A DNA stretch of 64,000 nt from JAZKHT01 sp040385245 (GCA_040385245.1 JAZKHT010000012.1:62001-126000); one strand, 5' to 3'; shown: positions 25,083-33,141, counted from the first letter of the stretch. Notes: generated by a model not told the origin, from the sequence alone. Program-made: numbers and translations.

Positions 25083-25588
25083 GGCAGCAAAGCCTCGATC
25101 CGCCGCAGAACCGGGCTTGCGTTCGGGCGCATCACCGACCCCCAGGTTTCCACCACCTCGCCCGCGGGCCCGATCAGCACCTTGTTGAAATTCCACCCCG
25201 GCACAAAGTCATGCTCTGCCGCAAGCCAGGCGTAAAACGGATGCGCCGCATTGCCTTTGACATGGGTGATGTCGGTCATCGGGATCGTCAGATCGAAATT
25301 CGCGGCACAGTAATCCTTGACTGCGGCGGCATCCGACAGCTCTTGCCGGAAATCGTCTGACGGCACCGCCAGCACCACCAGACCGCGCGGGCCATAGGTG
25401 TCGTGCAGGGCCTGAAGGTCATCGAATTGCGGCGCAAAACCGCACAGCGAAGCCGTGTTGACCACCAGCACGGGTTTACCAAGGTAGGCATCCATCTCGA
25501 TCGTGCCGCCGTCGATCGATGGAAAACTGAACCCGGCAAGGGCCGGAGCCGGCAGCAGGGCGGCAATCAGAAGGGCGAAAAGGCGCAT
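25079..25588 (-). CDS. Glutathione-peroxidase-like thiol peroxidase, exported, atypical active site
   Basis: A 169-residue thioredoxin-fold protein with a signal peptide (MRLFALLIAALLPAPALAG). The peroxidatic Cys lies in VNTASLCGFAPQ, and WNFNKVLIGPAG supplies the conserved Trp and Asn. The usual FPCNQF block, which contributes the Gln of the catalytic tetrad, reads VPSDDF here, so Gln and the adjacent Cys are missing. It is periplasmic by its leader. ATG at 25588 is preferred because it starts the signal peptide; an upstream ATG at 25615 is less likely. It is the first gene of the coupled operon with the deacetylase and thpR. Confidence 0.8.
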   Translation of the reverse strand: MRLFALLIAALLPAPALAGFSFPSIDGGTIEMDAYLGKPVLVVNTASLCGFAPQFDDLQALHDTYGPRGLVVLAVPSDDFRQELSDAAAVKDYCAANFDLTIPMTDITHVKGNAAHPFYAWLAAEHDFVPGWNFNKVLIGPAGEVVETWGSVMRPNASPVLRRIEALLP

Positions 25589-25613
25589 GGCAGATCCTCG
25601 GCATGGGTCGCAC

Positions 25614-25650
25614 ATTAGATAAACCGTTCCAAAGGCAAATCAAATTTGAT
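25614..25650 (-). promoter_or_regulatory. Possible promoter with perfect palindrome before the peroxidase-like gene
   Basis: ATCAAATTTGAT at 25639-25650 is a perfect 12-bp palindrome. It overlaps a minus-strand -35-like TTGATT (25643-25638), with TCTAAT (25619-25614) 18 nt on. The divergent Nudix gene starts at 25772, so this could be an operator serving either side. It is not an FNR box, as the half-site orientation is reversed. Confidence 0.35.
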
Positions 25651-25771
25651 GAAGGGCGCAGCGCCGCAGTCACCAGCCCGACGCAAATTGATGGGAACGT
25701 CGCCCGATCTGGTGTATTGTAACAGATGAGCAGCAAATCATTCCCGAAAAACCGGGGCAGGCAAGATACCG

Positions 25772-26260
25772 ATGGACCGCACGTCTAACACCCAGTTCTC
25801 CCCTACCGGGGAAGGGCCGCGCAGCCAGTTTGGCGCGCTGTGCTGGCGCAAAGCGGACAGCGGGATCGAGGTCTTGCTGATCACCAGCCGCGACACCGGG
25901 CGTTGGGTCATTCCAAAGGGCTGGCCGATCGACGGGCTTGGCCCCGCCGGGTCGGCCGAGCGGGAAGCCTGGGAAGAGGCGGGGGTAAAGGGCGATCTGG
26001 CGCAGCAGCCGGTCGGCTTTTTCTCGTATGACAAGGGCATCGCCCCGGATGAAACCCTGCCTTGTGTGGTGTCGGTTTTTCCCTTGCATGTCACATCGCT
26101 GGCGGACCGGTTCCCCGAACGTAAAGAACGCCGCCGCAAGTGGTTTTCCCCCGAAAAGGCCGCCCGCAAGGTGGCAGAGCCGGAATTGCAGTGCCTGCTG
26201 ACCGATCTGGCAAAGGATGCCACATCGCTTGCCCACCCCGCTGCGGACCCGACCCCGTAA
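25772..26260 (+). CDS. Nudix hydrolase (diphosphoinositol-polyphosphate-type subfamily)
   Basis: A 162-residue Nudix protein. The core of the Nudix box is SAEREAWEEAGVKG, preceded by VIPKGWPIDGL. The first Glu of the classical Gx5E portion is not evident, as is common in this alphaproteobacterial group. It hydrolyses a nucleoside-diphosphate-linked substrate; the identity is unknown. Cytoplasmic. It lies upstream of the amber-interrupted secreted-protein gene and divergent from the peroxidase-like gene. Confidence 0.85.
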   Translation: MDRTSNTQFSPTGEGPRSQFGALCWRKADSGIEVLLITSRDTGRWVIPKGWPIDGLGPAGSAEREAWEEAGVKGDLAQQPVGFFSYDKGIAPDETLPCVVSVFPLHVTSLADRFPERKERRRKWFSPEKAARKVAEPELQCLLTDLAKDATSLAHPAADPTP

Positions 26261-26284
26261 CTTCAGGCCCGTCAGGATTATCCC

Positions 26285-26536
26285 ATGCGTTTTGCCCTGA
26301 TTGCGCTGCTGCTGTCTGCCACACCGGCGCTTTCGTCGTAGGACGAGGCTTGGACCGAGTTCCGCGCGCAGGTCGAAGCGGCCTGCCGCGCCCTTGCCAC
26401 CGCGGATGCGGTGATCGAGGTGAACCCCTTCGGGTCGGAAAGCTATGGGGTGGCCCTAGTGACCATGGATCAGGACCGCGCGGTCTGCATCTATGACAAG
26501 GTGGCGCAGACGGCGGAACTGACCGCGCCGTTCTAA
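26285..26536 (+). pseudogene. Small secreted protein gene interrupted by an in-frame TAG
   Basis: From ATG 26285 the frame gives a signal peptide MRFALIALLLSATPALSS, then TAG (26339-26341). The same frame then continues for 64 residues beginning DEAWTEFRAQVEAACRAL and ending ELTAPF before TAA at 26534-26536. The second part contains AVIEVNPFGSESYGVALV and RAVCIYDKV, which read as ordinary protein with normal codon use. The nonsense codon sits at the expected signal-peptide cleavage region and differs by one base from CAG (Gln), common at that position. It may be a recent inactivation, a sequencing error or an unusual read-through. The family is not recognised. Confidence 0.7.
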
Positions 26537-26592
26537 GGGTGGCCTTCCCGGCCCGCTGGCCCTAATCTGCGCCAAAAGCAGCAGGGGGCCGC

Positions 26593-26781
26593 ATGAAATT
26601 CCTTGATCCCAACCACCCGGCCTTTCGCAATCCCGTCCTGCGGTGGTTGACCTGCATCGCACCCATCGCGTGGGGTGGGTTCGAGCTGTACACAGGCAAC
26701 CCCGGCTGGGCGCTTCTGTTCATCGGGGCCGGGGCTTATGCCGTTTGGATGCTGATCATCAAAGGCCCGGATCAGGGCTGA
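26593..26781 (+). CDS. Small two-helix membrane protein (DUF3329-like)
   Basis: A 62-residue protein starting MKFLDPNHPAFRNPVLRWL. It has two predicted membrane segments (about 17-33 and 39-56), separated by the TGNPGWA turn. Length and N-terminal signature match small proteins annotated DUF3329 in Rhodobacterales; the function is unknown. GCAGGGGG lies upstream of the ATG. Its 3' end overlaps the convergent ParA gene by 10 bp. Confidence 0.65.
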   Translation: MKFLDPNHPAFRNPVLRWLTCIAPIAWGGFELYTGNPGWALLFIGAGAYAVWMLIIKGPDQG

Positions 26782-27398
26782 AGCAGGGCCATCACCTCGT
26801 CTGCTAAGGCCTGCACCTCGGTCGCGGCGGGGGATTTGCCCGCCTCGGACGCGCCCAGCCCCTGCCCCAGCGTTTCGGCAAAGACCACCCGCTGGGCAAG
26901 GCGCGACTGTGCAACGCCCGCCATCTCGCCCGCGGCGATCGCCACCTCTTCGGCCAGTCTCGTGCCCGCACTGCCCCGGTTCATCACCAGCAGCGCGCGG
27001 CGGCTTTCCCGCGCCACAAGGTCAAGCACCCCGTCAGTGGCCCACAGATCGACGTGGCTGGATGCGACGGGCACCAGCACAAGATCGGCCTCGCGCAGCG
27101 CCGGGCGCAGATCGGCGTCTGCCTTGGGCGGCGTGTCGATGATCACGATGTCATTGGATTTGCGCAGCTTTTCACATTCATAGCTGACCCCCCAGGCGGA
27201 TGCGGTGGAAAGTTCCATCCCCGCCTCACCCAACCGCGCGCGACGGGCAAGGAACCAGCGGCCCAAGGACCCCTGCGGATCGGTGTCCAGCAGCGCTACG
27301 CGCAGGCCCGCCCGCGCAAAGGCCACGGCAAGGTTGACGGCGACGGTCGTCTTGCCCGACCCGCCCTTTTGCTGTGCGATGGTGATGACGTGACCCAT
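26772..27398 (-). CDS. ParA/MinD-type P-loop ATPase
   Basis: A 208-residue deviant Walker ATPase. The P-loop QQKGGSGKTT begins near residue 8 and carries the signature first Lys. Switch motifs are LLDTDPQGS and VIIDTPPKAD. Such proteins position plasmids, chromosomes or protein complexes. It has no ParB gene next to it, so it is probably an orphan positioning ATPase. The ATG at 27398 (MGHVITIAQQKGG) puts the P-loop at the correct distance; the upstream extension to 27452 is unlikely. Confidence 0.88.
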   Translation of the reverse strand: MGHVITIAQQKGGSGKTTVAVNLAVAFARAGLRVALLDTDPQGSLGRWFLARRARLGEAGMELSTASAWGVSYECEKLRKSNDIVIIDTPPKADADLRPALREADLVLVPVASSHVDLWATDGVLDLVARESRRALLVMNRGSAGTRLAEEVAIAAGEMAGVAQSRLAQRVVFAETLGQGLGASEAGKSPAATEVQALADEVMALLQP

Positions 27399-27480
27399 GC
27401 GAATCCCCTTATGCCGCAGCGCAGCATAACCGGAATGATTGGATTTTCCCATGCGTCATTGGCGTCAGCGGGGAATTGGG

Positions 27481-27768
27481 TCAGCAGCGGATATTGCCCC
27501 GCATCTCGCCCGAGTCGCCTTGCAGGCTACGCTCCGACAGCGTGCAACCGGGGACGGACGAGGCCAGCGCAATCATGTCGGCCCGGATCGCCTGATGCTC
27601 GCCCCGCCGGGCATAGCCCAGGCGGATCACCTCCACCCGCCGGTCGGTGTGGTAAACCGTGTAATCGCGCCCGTTCAGGGTGGTGTCGATCCGGTTGGCC
27701 CGAAGAAACTCGGGCGCCGGCGACGCCCCACAGGAGACGAGGAGGAGAAGAGGGATCAGGCGTATCAT
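27481..27768 (-). CDS. Small lipoprotein of unknown function
   Basis: A 95-residue protein with a short lipoprotein signal, MIRLIPLLLLVSC, whose lipobox LVSC gives Cys13. The mature part includes RIDTTLNGRDYTVYHTDRRVEVIRLG and two further Cys (PGCTLS and the C-terminal Cys) that might form a disulphide. No domain is recognised. It is 82 bp upstream of parA on the same strand. Confidence 0.65.
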   Translation of the reverse strand: MIRLIPLLLLVSCGASPAPEFLRANRIDTTLNGRDYTVYHTDRRVEVIRLGYARRGEHQAIRADMIALASSVPGCTLSERSLQGDSGEMRGNIRC

Positions 27769-27803
27769 GGGGGGAAGTGTGGGGCAGGAAGGTTAAGGAG
27801 GGG

Positions 27804-28484
27804 TTAACCCCCAATCAACCCCAACAAAATCCGCGTGTTCAGGAACAGCGTCGCCGCCTCGAACGTGACAACGAACAGGAACGCTGTGGGCAGAAAGGGG
27901 CGGGCTTCTGCCTTTTTCACAAGGGGCGTGACGAGCCGGGTCAGTGGTTGGATTACCACCGCGACCATTCCGGCGCCAAGGGCCATGCCTGCCAGAATGT
28001 CTGACGGATAGTGTAGCCCGGCGTAAATTCGGGGCAGCAGGATAAAGGTCAGCACATATCCCAGAACGGCAAGACCCACCGGTCGGTTGACGATGATAAA
28101 CCCCGCAGCCAGCGCCGTAAAAAACAGCGCGTGGTCAGATGGAAAACTGCTCCACCCGTCCAGAAATTGCGGCGATTGGCCATAGGGCGGCCGGATATCA
28201 AGGCGCAGCAGATGCAAGGGCCGGTCGCGGAACGGCAGGGCGGCGGCCAGCACACGTGCGACGGCGACCCCAAGGGACGCGATGGCCAGAACCGCCACCA
28301 GGTCCGGGCGCTGGCGGGGCTGCGCGGCCCACAGCCCCCAAAAGACCGCCATCAGCACGGCCCCCTTCAACAGCGGCAACCGAACAAAACTGCCCAAGAC
28401 CAGGTCCAGTCCCACCGTCCGCCCGGCAGCCGCATTCAGCGCCTGCGCAAGCGCATGGTCAGCGGCGATCAGGGTTTCGAACAT
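27804..28484 (-). CDS. PAP2-family membrane phosphatase
   Basis: A 226-residue membrane protein with about six helices. The three-part PAP2 catalytic motif is visible: the basic segment ending LPFRDRP, then SSFPSDHA, then RIYAGLHYPSDILAG with the nucleophilic His. It dephosphorylates a lipid phosphate such as undecaprenyl pyrophosphate or phosphatidic acid at the periplasmic face. The gene sits 29 bp downstream of lepA on the minus strand and may be cotranscribed. Confidence 0.85.
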   Translation of the reverse strand: MFETLIAADHALAQALNAAAGRTVGLDLVLGSFVRLPLLKGAVLMAVFWGLWAAQPRQRPDLVAVLAIASLGVAVARVLAAALPFRDRPLHLLRLDIRPPYGQSPQFLDGWSSFPSDHALFFTALAAGFIIVNRPVGLAVLGYVLTFILLPRIYAGLHYPSDILAGMALGAGMVAVVIQPLTRLVTPLVKKAEARPFLPTAFLFVVTFEAATLFLNTRILLGLIGG

Positions 28485-28513
28485 CGCACGCTGGGCAAGC
28501 GCGGATCACCCCG

Positions 28514-30313
28514 TCACCCATCCATCTTCAATGCGGAAATGAACGCCTCTTGCGGGATTTCCACCTTGCCGAACTGGCGCATCTTCTTTTTGCCAGCCTT
28601 TTGCTTGTCCAGCAGCTTGCGTTTGCGCGACGCGTCGCCGCCGTAGCATTTGGCTGTCACGTCCTTGCGCATGGCCGAGATGGTCTCGCGGGCAATAACG
28701 CGGCCGCCGATTGCGGCCTGGATCGGGATCTTGAACATGTGCCGGGGGATCAGGTCTTTCAGCTTTTCCACCATGGCGCGGCCTCGCGCCTCGGCCCGGT
28801 CGCGGTGTACCATCATCGACAGGGCGTCGACGGGTTCGTCGTTCACCAGGATCGACATCTTGACCAGAAAATCCTCGCGGTATTCGCTGATGACGTAGTC
28901 AAAGCTGGCATAGCCCTTGGTCACCGATTTCAGGCGGTCGTAGAAATCGAACACGACTTCGGCCAGCGGCAGGTCATAGACCACCATCGCGCGCGACCCG
29001 GCATAGGACAGGTCAAGCTGGATGCCGCGCCTGTCCTGACACAGCTTCAGGATGTCGCCCAGATATTCGTCTGGCACCATGATGGTGGCCTTGATGCGCG
29101 GCTCGTCGATGTGGTCGATATAGGTCAGGTCGGGCATGTCGGCGGGGTTGTGCAGATCGCGCACCTCGCCATCCTTCATGTGCAGTTTGAACACCACGGA
29201 CGGGGCGGTGGTGATCAGGTCCAGATCGTATTCACGCTCCAACCGGTCGCGGATCACCTCAAGGTGCAACAGGCCAAGGAAGCCGCAGCGAAAGCCAAAG
29301 CCAAGGGCAGCGCTGGTTTCCATTTCTGAACTGAAGGATGCGTCGTTCAGCGACAGCTTTTCAATGGCGTCGCGCAGGGGTTCGAAATCGGCGGCGTCCA
29401 CCGGGAACAGGCCACAGAACACCACCGGCTGCGCGGGTTTGAACCCGGGCAGCGGCGTTTCACAGCCCTTGCGTTCGTGGGTGATGGTATCGCCCACACG
29501 GGTGTCGCGCACCTGTTTGATCGAGGCGGTGAAAATGCCGATCTCGCCGGGCCCCAGTTCGTCGATATCGACCATCTGCGGTTTCAGCACGGCCAGCTTG
29601 TCGATGCCGTAAACGGCGTTCGTCTGCATCATGCGGACGCGGTCGCCCTTTTTCATCACGCCGTCCATGATGCGGACCATGACGACGACGCCCAGATAGG
29701 CATCATACCAGCTGTCCACAAGCATCGCCTTGAGGGGTGCTGTGCGGTCGCCTTTGGGGGCCGGAAGGCGGGTCACGATCGCCTCTAGCACGTCGGGGAT
29801 GCCAAGGCCGGACTTGGCCGAGATGTTGATGGCATTTGACGCATCAAGGCCGATGACGTCTTCGATCTGCTGTTTGACGCGTTCGGGTTCAGCGGCTGGC
29901 AGGTCGATCTTGTTCAGGACGGGCACGATTTCATGCCCTGCATCCAGCGCCTGATAGACGTTGGCCAGCGTCTGCGCCTCAACCCCCTGGGACGCATCGA
30001 CCACCAGAAGCGAGCCTTCGACGGCGCGCATCGAACGGGACACCTCATAGGCGAAATCGACGTGGCCGGGGGTGTCGATCAGGTTCAGGATATAGGTCTT
30101 GCCATCCTTGGCCGGATATTCGATGCGGACGGTGTTCGCCTTGATGGTGATGCCGCGTTCGCGTTCGATATCCATGCTATCGAGCATCTGCGCCTTCATA
30201 TCACGTGCGGCCACCGTGCCCGTCATCTGGATCAGACGGTCGGCAAGGGTGGATTTACCGTGGTCGATATGGGCCACGATGGAGAAGTTGCGGATGAGGT
30301 CAAGCTGGGTCAT
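28514..30313 (-). CDS. lepA: Translation elongation factor 4 (LepA)
   Basis: A 599-residue translational GTPase. The G1 motif AHIDHGKST is at 14-22, then DTPGHVDF and NKIDLP. A LepA-specific C-terminal domain ends GKVEIPQEAFISALKMD. It back-translocates or remodels stalled ribosomes, mainly under stress. The ATG at 30313 (MTQLDLIRNFSIVAHIDHG) matches the family start. A longer reading from 30406 adds an Arg/Pro-rich segment and is rejected. Confidence 0.97.
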   Translation of the reverse strand: MTQLDLIRNFSIVAHIDHGKSTLADRLIQMTGTVAARDMKAQMLDSMDIERERGITIKANTVRIEYPAKDGKTYILNLIDTPGHVDFAYEVSRSMRAVEGSLLVVDASQGVEAQTLANVYQALDAGHEIVPVLNKIDLPAAEPERVKQQIEDVIGLDASNAINISAKSGLGIPDVLEAIVTRLPAPKGDRTAPLKAMLVDSWYDAYLGVVVMVRIMDGVMKKGDRVRMMQTNAVYGIDKLAVLKPQMVDIDELGPGEIGIFTASIKQVRDTRVGDTITHERKGCETPLPGFKPAQPVVFCGLFPVDAADFEPLRDAIEKLSLNDASFSSEMETSAALGFGFRCGFLGLLHLEVIRDRLEREYDLDLITTAPSVVFKLHMKDGEVRDLHNPADMPDLTYIDHIDEPRIKATIMVPDEYLGDILKLCQDRRGIQLDLSYAGSRAMVVYDLPLAEVVFDFYDRLKSVTKGYASFDYVISEYREDFLVKMSILVNDEPVDALSMMVHRDRAEARGRAMVEKLKDLIPRHMFKIPIQAAIGGRVIARETISAMRKDVTAKCYGGDASRKRKLLDKQKAGKKKMRQFGKVEIPQEAFISALKMDG

Positions 30314-30555
30314 GCGCGCGATATAGCGGGTTCGTCGGGGTGGGGGAAGGGGGAAGGATTTGCCGTGGGTTGCGGGGCGCGCACAGCCCCGCCGGGGCAG
30401 GGCCACCGGTCAGACGACCGCGCGGCAGACTGGACATGCACACCTGCCGACAGCGAAGCGAGGCACCCTATCTAGTGTAACGGACCACGCCAGGCGCGAC
30501 AGTTTGCGCGCAAGCAAAGGCTTGGCGCATCTTGTCGCGCAAGCCACGGGGGATA

Positions 30556-30584
30556 TTGAAAAATCGGCGTCGAACCGACATACT
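30556..30584 (+). promoter_or_regulatory. Putative sigma-70 promoter for the small Cys protein
   Basis: TTGAAA (30556-30561) and CATACT (30579-30584) are separated by exactly 17 nt, 60 bp before the ATG at 30644. Both hexamers are imperfect, but spacing and position are good. Confidence 0.5.
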
Positions 30585-30643
30585 CCACCCCAGAAAATGA
30601 CCGCAGGCGCAGGGGCTGCCCGCCCTTCGGCGAGAGGCATGAA

Positions 30644-30952
30644 ATGAGCAGACCCTTGGTTTTGGCCGCGCTTGCGGCACTGGCTTTGCCGTTGTTGGCG
30701 CAGAACGCTGTGGCGGGACCGATTGAAAACGCCTGCATGCGGGCAGATCGGGGCAACCGCGCCCTGTGCGGCTGTATCCAGCAGGTGGCGGATATGACCC
30801 TGCGGGGCGCGGATCAGCGCAAGGCGGCGACGTTCTTCAAGGACCCCGACAAGGCGCATGACACCTGGATGTCAAAGCGCAGTTCGGACGATGCGTTCTG
30901 GGAACGCTACAAGGCTTTTGGTGCCACGGCCGAGGCGCGCTGCGCCGGATAG
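30644..30952 (+). CDS. Small exported cysteine-containing protein
   Basis: A 102-residue protein with a signal peptide MSRPLVLAALAALALPLLAQNAVAG. The mature part has Cys in ENACMR, LCGCIQQV and the C-terminal EARCAG, suggesting two disulphides in the periplasm. A basic helical segment DQRKAATFFKDPDKAHD is in the middle. It resembles a conserved Rhodobacterales family of unknown function. AGAGG precedes the ATG by 7 nt. Convergent with the dioxygenase gene. Confidence 0.7.
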   Translation: MSRPLVLAALAALALPLLAQNAVAGPIENACMRADRGNRALCGCIQQVADMTLRGADQRKAATFFKDPDKAHDTWMSKRSSDDAFWERYKAFGATAEARCAG

Positions 30953-30957
30953 CACCG

Positions 30958-31509
30958 TCAGCGAAACGCAGGGCCATGCGCCCACAGCGTCAGTGACCAG
31001 CGCGTGCCACGGGTGACGGGTGTGACCCGGTGCAGCACGAAACTGGGGAACACTGTCGCCGTGCCACGCTCTCGCGGTGCCTGCGCAATCGCGCTGTTGG
31101 GCCACAGTTCCAGCGCGCCGCCGTCGTAATCGGCAGGGTCCGACAGTTGCACGACAATCGTCAATTTGCGTCTTGACGCCAGCGCCCCGGCCCCGATGTC
31201 GGAATGCCAGTCAAAATGGCCCGCGCGTTCGGCACCATACCGTGCCACTTGCGCGCTTTCGGCAAAGTCGGTCAGATCAAAACCGAACCCTTCGCGGTTG
31301 GCCTGCGCGGTGGTGCGCATCGCGCGGTCCATGACCCACGCAGCGTCTGGAACGTCATCCAGCCAGGCAATCTCGGCCCGGCGGATCGAATGGTCCTTTG
31401 CCTGCCGCACCAACCCTGCATCCGACATCCGCGCCGCGGCCGCATGGGCAATCACGCGGTCACATTCCTGCGCCGTCAGGGCGTCGGGCAAGGTCAGAAA
31501 CGGGGTCAT
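30958..31509 (-). CDS. 2-oxoglutarate/Fe(II)-dependent dioxygenase (prolyl-4-hydroxylase-like)
   Basis: A 183-residue protein with a double-stranded beta-helix. The Fe ligands are the His and Asp of FDWHSDIG and the His of FVLHRVTPVTRGTRWSL, whose Arg would bind 2-oxoglutarate. LTIVVQLSDPADYDGGALEL is typical of the P4H/PiuC-like group. Hydroxylation of a protein or small molecule is expected but not specified. ATG 31509 (MTPFLTLPDALTAQECDR) is preferred; an upstream start at 31587 would overlap the copper chaperone gene. Confidence 0.82.
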   Translation of the reverse strand: MTPFLTLPDALTAQECDRVIAHAAAARMSDAGLVRQAKDHSIRRAEIAWLDDVPDAAWVMDRAMRTTAQANREGFGFDLTDFAESAQVARYGAERAGHFDWHSDIGAGALASRRKLTIVVQLSDPADYDGGALELWPNSAIAQAPRERGTATVFPSFVLHRVTPVTRGTRWSLTLWAHGPAFR

Positions 31510-31561
31510 GTCATGGCCTTGCACAGGAAACAGGGTCGCCCTGTCCGGGCGACCCAAGGGT

Positions 31562-32113
31562 TCAGTTCGTTTCAGCGTCCCCGTCAACCATATGGCCTTC
31601 GGTCCCGTGCATCATGGTATCATGGTCCATGGCCGGGTCCATCTCGTGCATGTTGCCATCAGGCTGGACGGCGGGCATGCGGTCATTGTCAACCGGCACC
31701 TCCACCGTGACATCGCCGGTGCGTTCAAAGGTCAGGATCAGCGTGAAGGTGTCGCCGTCCTGCAGGCTGCGCGTCAGGCCCATCAGCATGACGTGATCGC
31801 CACCGCGCACCAGACTTTGCTGTTCCATCCCGACGATCGGAATGCCGCCTTCGATTTCACGCATCTGCATCACGCCGTTGCCGTCGTCGATATGGGTGTG
31901 CAGTTCCGCCTTTTGCGCCAGATCGGTGCGGGCGGCGATCAGGCGGTCATCCTCCATCGCGTGGTTCTCCATCTTGAAGAACACAGCGCCGGATTTCGCC
32001 GAAAGGCGGGCGTAGGGATCGACGATGCGCACGCCGTCATGGGCAGCAGCGGCGATGGGCAGGGCAAGCGCAACGGTTGCCGCAACGGCGGCCAGAAGGG
32101 ATTTCAGGGTCAT
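31562..32113 (-). CDS. Periplasmic copper chaperone PCuAC with Met/His-rich tail
   Basis: A 183-residue exported protein (signal MTLKSLLAAVAATVALALPI). The PCuAC copper site is visible as LHTHIDDGNGVMQMR followed by GGDHVMLMGL, which supply the His/Met ligands. After the beta-barrel domain (to about 140) a tail of some 40 residues is rich in Met, His and Asp (MHEMDPAMDHDTMMHG), a likely additional Cu(I) or metal-binding segment. PCuAC delivers copper to the CuA/CuB sites of cytochrome oxidase. It is 41 bp downstream of a DUF2946-like gene in the same operon. Confidence 0.87.
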   Translation of the reverse strand: MTLKSLLAAVAATVALALPIAAAAHDGVRIVDPYARLSAKSGAVFFKMENHAMEDDRLIAARTDLAQKAELHTHIDDGNGVMQMREIEGGIPIVGMEQQSLVRGGDHVMLMGLTRSLQDGDTFTLILTFERTGDVTVEVPVDNDRMPAVQPDGNMHEMDPAMDHDTMMHGTEGHMVDGDAETN

Positions 32114-32154
32114 GTGTCATATCCATGTCTGTGTGTATGGGGAGGGCGTTCACA

Positions 32155-32505
32155 TCAGACAGGCAGAGGCGGACCCCGGGCAGCGGCGGGTGGGGCCAGA
32201 CGGTCGGTATGCGCAGGGGGTGCAAGCGGCACCAACGCTTCGGCGCGCGTGGCGGGGCGAAAGGCAGGTGCGGGATGGGACGGCACCAGAAACGCGGTGA
32301 CACCGGCCAGACAATCGGGGCACGGATGCACCGGGCCGGTCGGATTGCCGTTCGCGTCCAGCGTCACGGTGACGACGCCATAGCCCGAACAGATCACCAT
32401 TTCGGTGGCACCCATGGCTTGGGTGCGCGCCACAGCGACGGTGACCGAGGTCAGCGACAGCAGGGCGGCCAGCAGCAGGCCGAACAGGGGGTGAAGGCGT
32501 CTCAT
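32155..32505 (-). CDS. DUF2946-like exported protein, copper operon
   Basis: A 116-residue protein with signal peptide MRRLHPLFGLLLAALLSLTS. The conserved core is EMVICSGYGVVTVTLDANGN and HPCPDCLAG, containing a CxxC pair and one more Cys suitable for metal or disulphide chemistry. The C-terminal 40 residues are Pro/Ala-rich and low in complexity. Proteins of this type are regularly found beside PCuAC genes, and here the PCuAC gene follows after 41 bp. A role in copper handling is inferred from context. Confidence 0.7.
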   Translation of the reverse strand: MRRLHPLFGLLLAALLSLTSVTVAVARTQAMGATEMVICSGYGVVTVTLDANGNPTGPVHPCPDCLAGVTAFLVPSHPAPAFRPATRAEALVPLAPPAHTDRLAPPAAARGPPLPV

Positions 32506-32584
32506 GCGGGGTATCTATGCCAAAGGCGGCAGCGCGCCAAGCGGCCAGATGCGCGCAGGTTGCGTTTGCGCAACGGAAAACGCG

Positions 32585-32619
32585 AAAGGCCCCGCACCGG
32601 TTGCGGTGCAGGGCCTTTT
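32585..32619 (-). terminator. Terminator of rpmB
   Basis: AAAGGCCC (32585-32592) pairs with GGGCCTTT (32611-32618), and the inner arms GCACC (32594-32598) and GGTGC (32605-32609) pair, with one mismatch between them. Read on the minus strand it follows the L28 stop by about 20 nt and ends in TTT. A T-run on the other side makes it possibly bidirectional. Confidence 0.75.
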
Positions 32620-32637
32620 GTCAGACCGTCAAAGCAA

Positions 32638-32925
32638 TCAGGCGGCTGCCTGTGCCTTTGCAATCTCTTTCTTGATCTTCTGGGCGTCCGTGGACAGTTC
32701 CACGTCCTTTGCCTTGGCAAGGAACGCGTCCAGACCACCCCGGTGATCGACCGAGCGCAGTGCCGCTGCCGAAATGCGAAGCTTGAACGACTGACCCAGA
32801 ATGTCAGAGATCAGCGTAACCTCGTTCAGGTTCGGCAGGAAGCGGCGCTTCGACTTGTTGTTGGCATGGCTGACAGTGTTGCCAGACATCGGGCCCTTGC
32901 CCGTCAGTTCGCAGACGCGCGACAT
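32638..32925 (-). CDS. rpmB: 50S ribosomal protein L28
   Basis: A 95-residue ribosomal protein with the L28 N-terminus MSRVCELTGKGPMSGNTVSH, the basic NNKSKRRFLPNL stretch, and LRISAAALRSVDHRGGLDAF. No zinc-binding Cys pairs are seen (only one Cys), so it is the zinc-independent form. It is monocistronic, with a hairpin terminator directly downstream. The upstream 216 bp to meaB contain no convincing gene. Confidence 0.97.
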   Translation of the reverse strand: MSRVCELTGKGPMSGNTVSHANNKSKRRFLPNLNEVTLISDILGQSFKLRISAAALRSVDHRGGLDAFLAKAKDVELSTDAQKIKKEIAKAQAAA

Positions 32926-33141
32926 CGTCGTGATCCTTTGCAGTCAACGCCATGAGGCGTAAGGTAAAGCCATAGACCACCGCCAAAGCGCGGCACGGCC
33001 CAAATTCGATTGCTGGCGTGTAAGGGGAAAGCCGGGCGTCGTCAAGCGATTCACGGGCGGGGTTTTCTTCGGCATGGATACGCAAGCATCACAAGACGAC
33101 TTTGGCTCAGGCGGGCCTAAGGCCCCATCCGCCCGCAAAAG

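Noticed and set aside
30411..30643. Possible small RNA in the gap between lepA and the small Cys protein gene
   Set aside because: Only a plausible promoter for the downstream gene is visible. No terminator ends a separate transcript before 30644.
33113..33125. GGGCC-TAA-GGCCC dyad as a meaB terminator
   Set aside because: The stem is only 5 bp and there is no T-tract, so this is not convincing.
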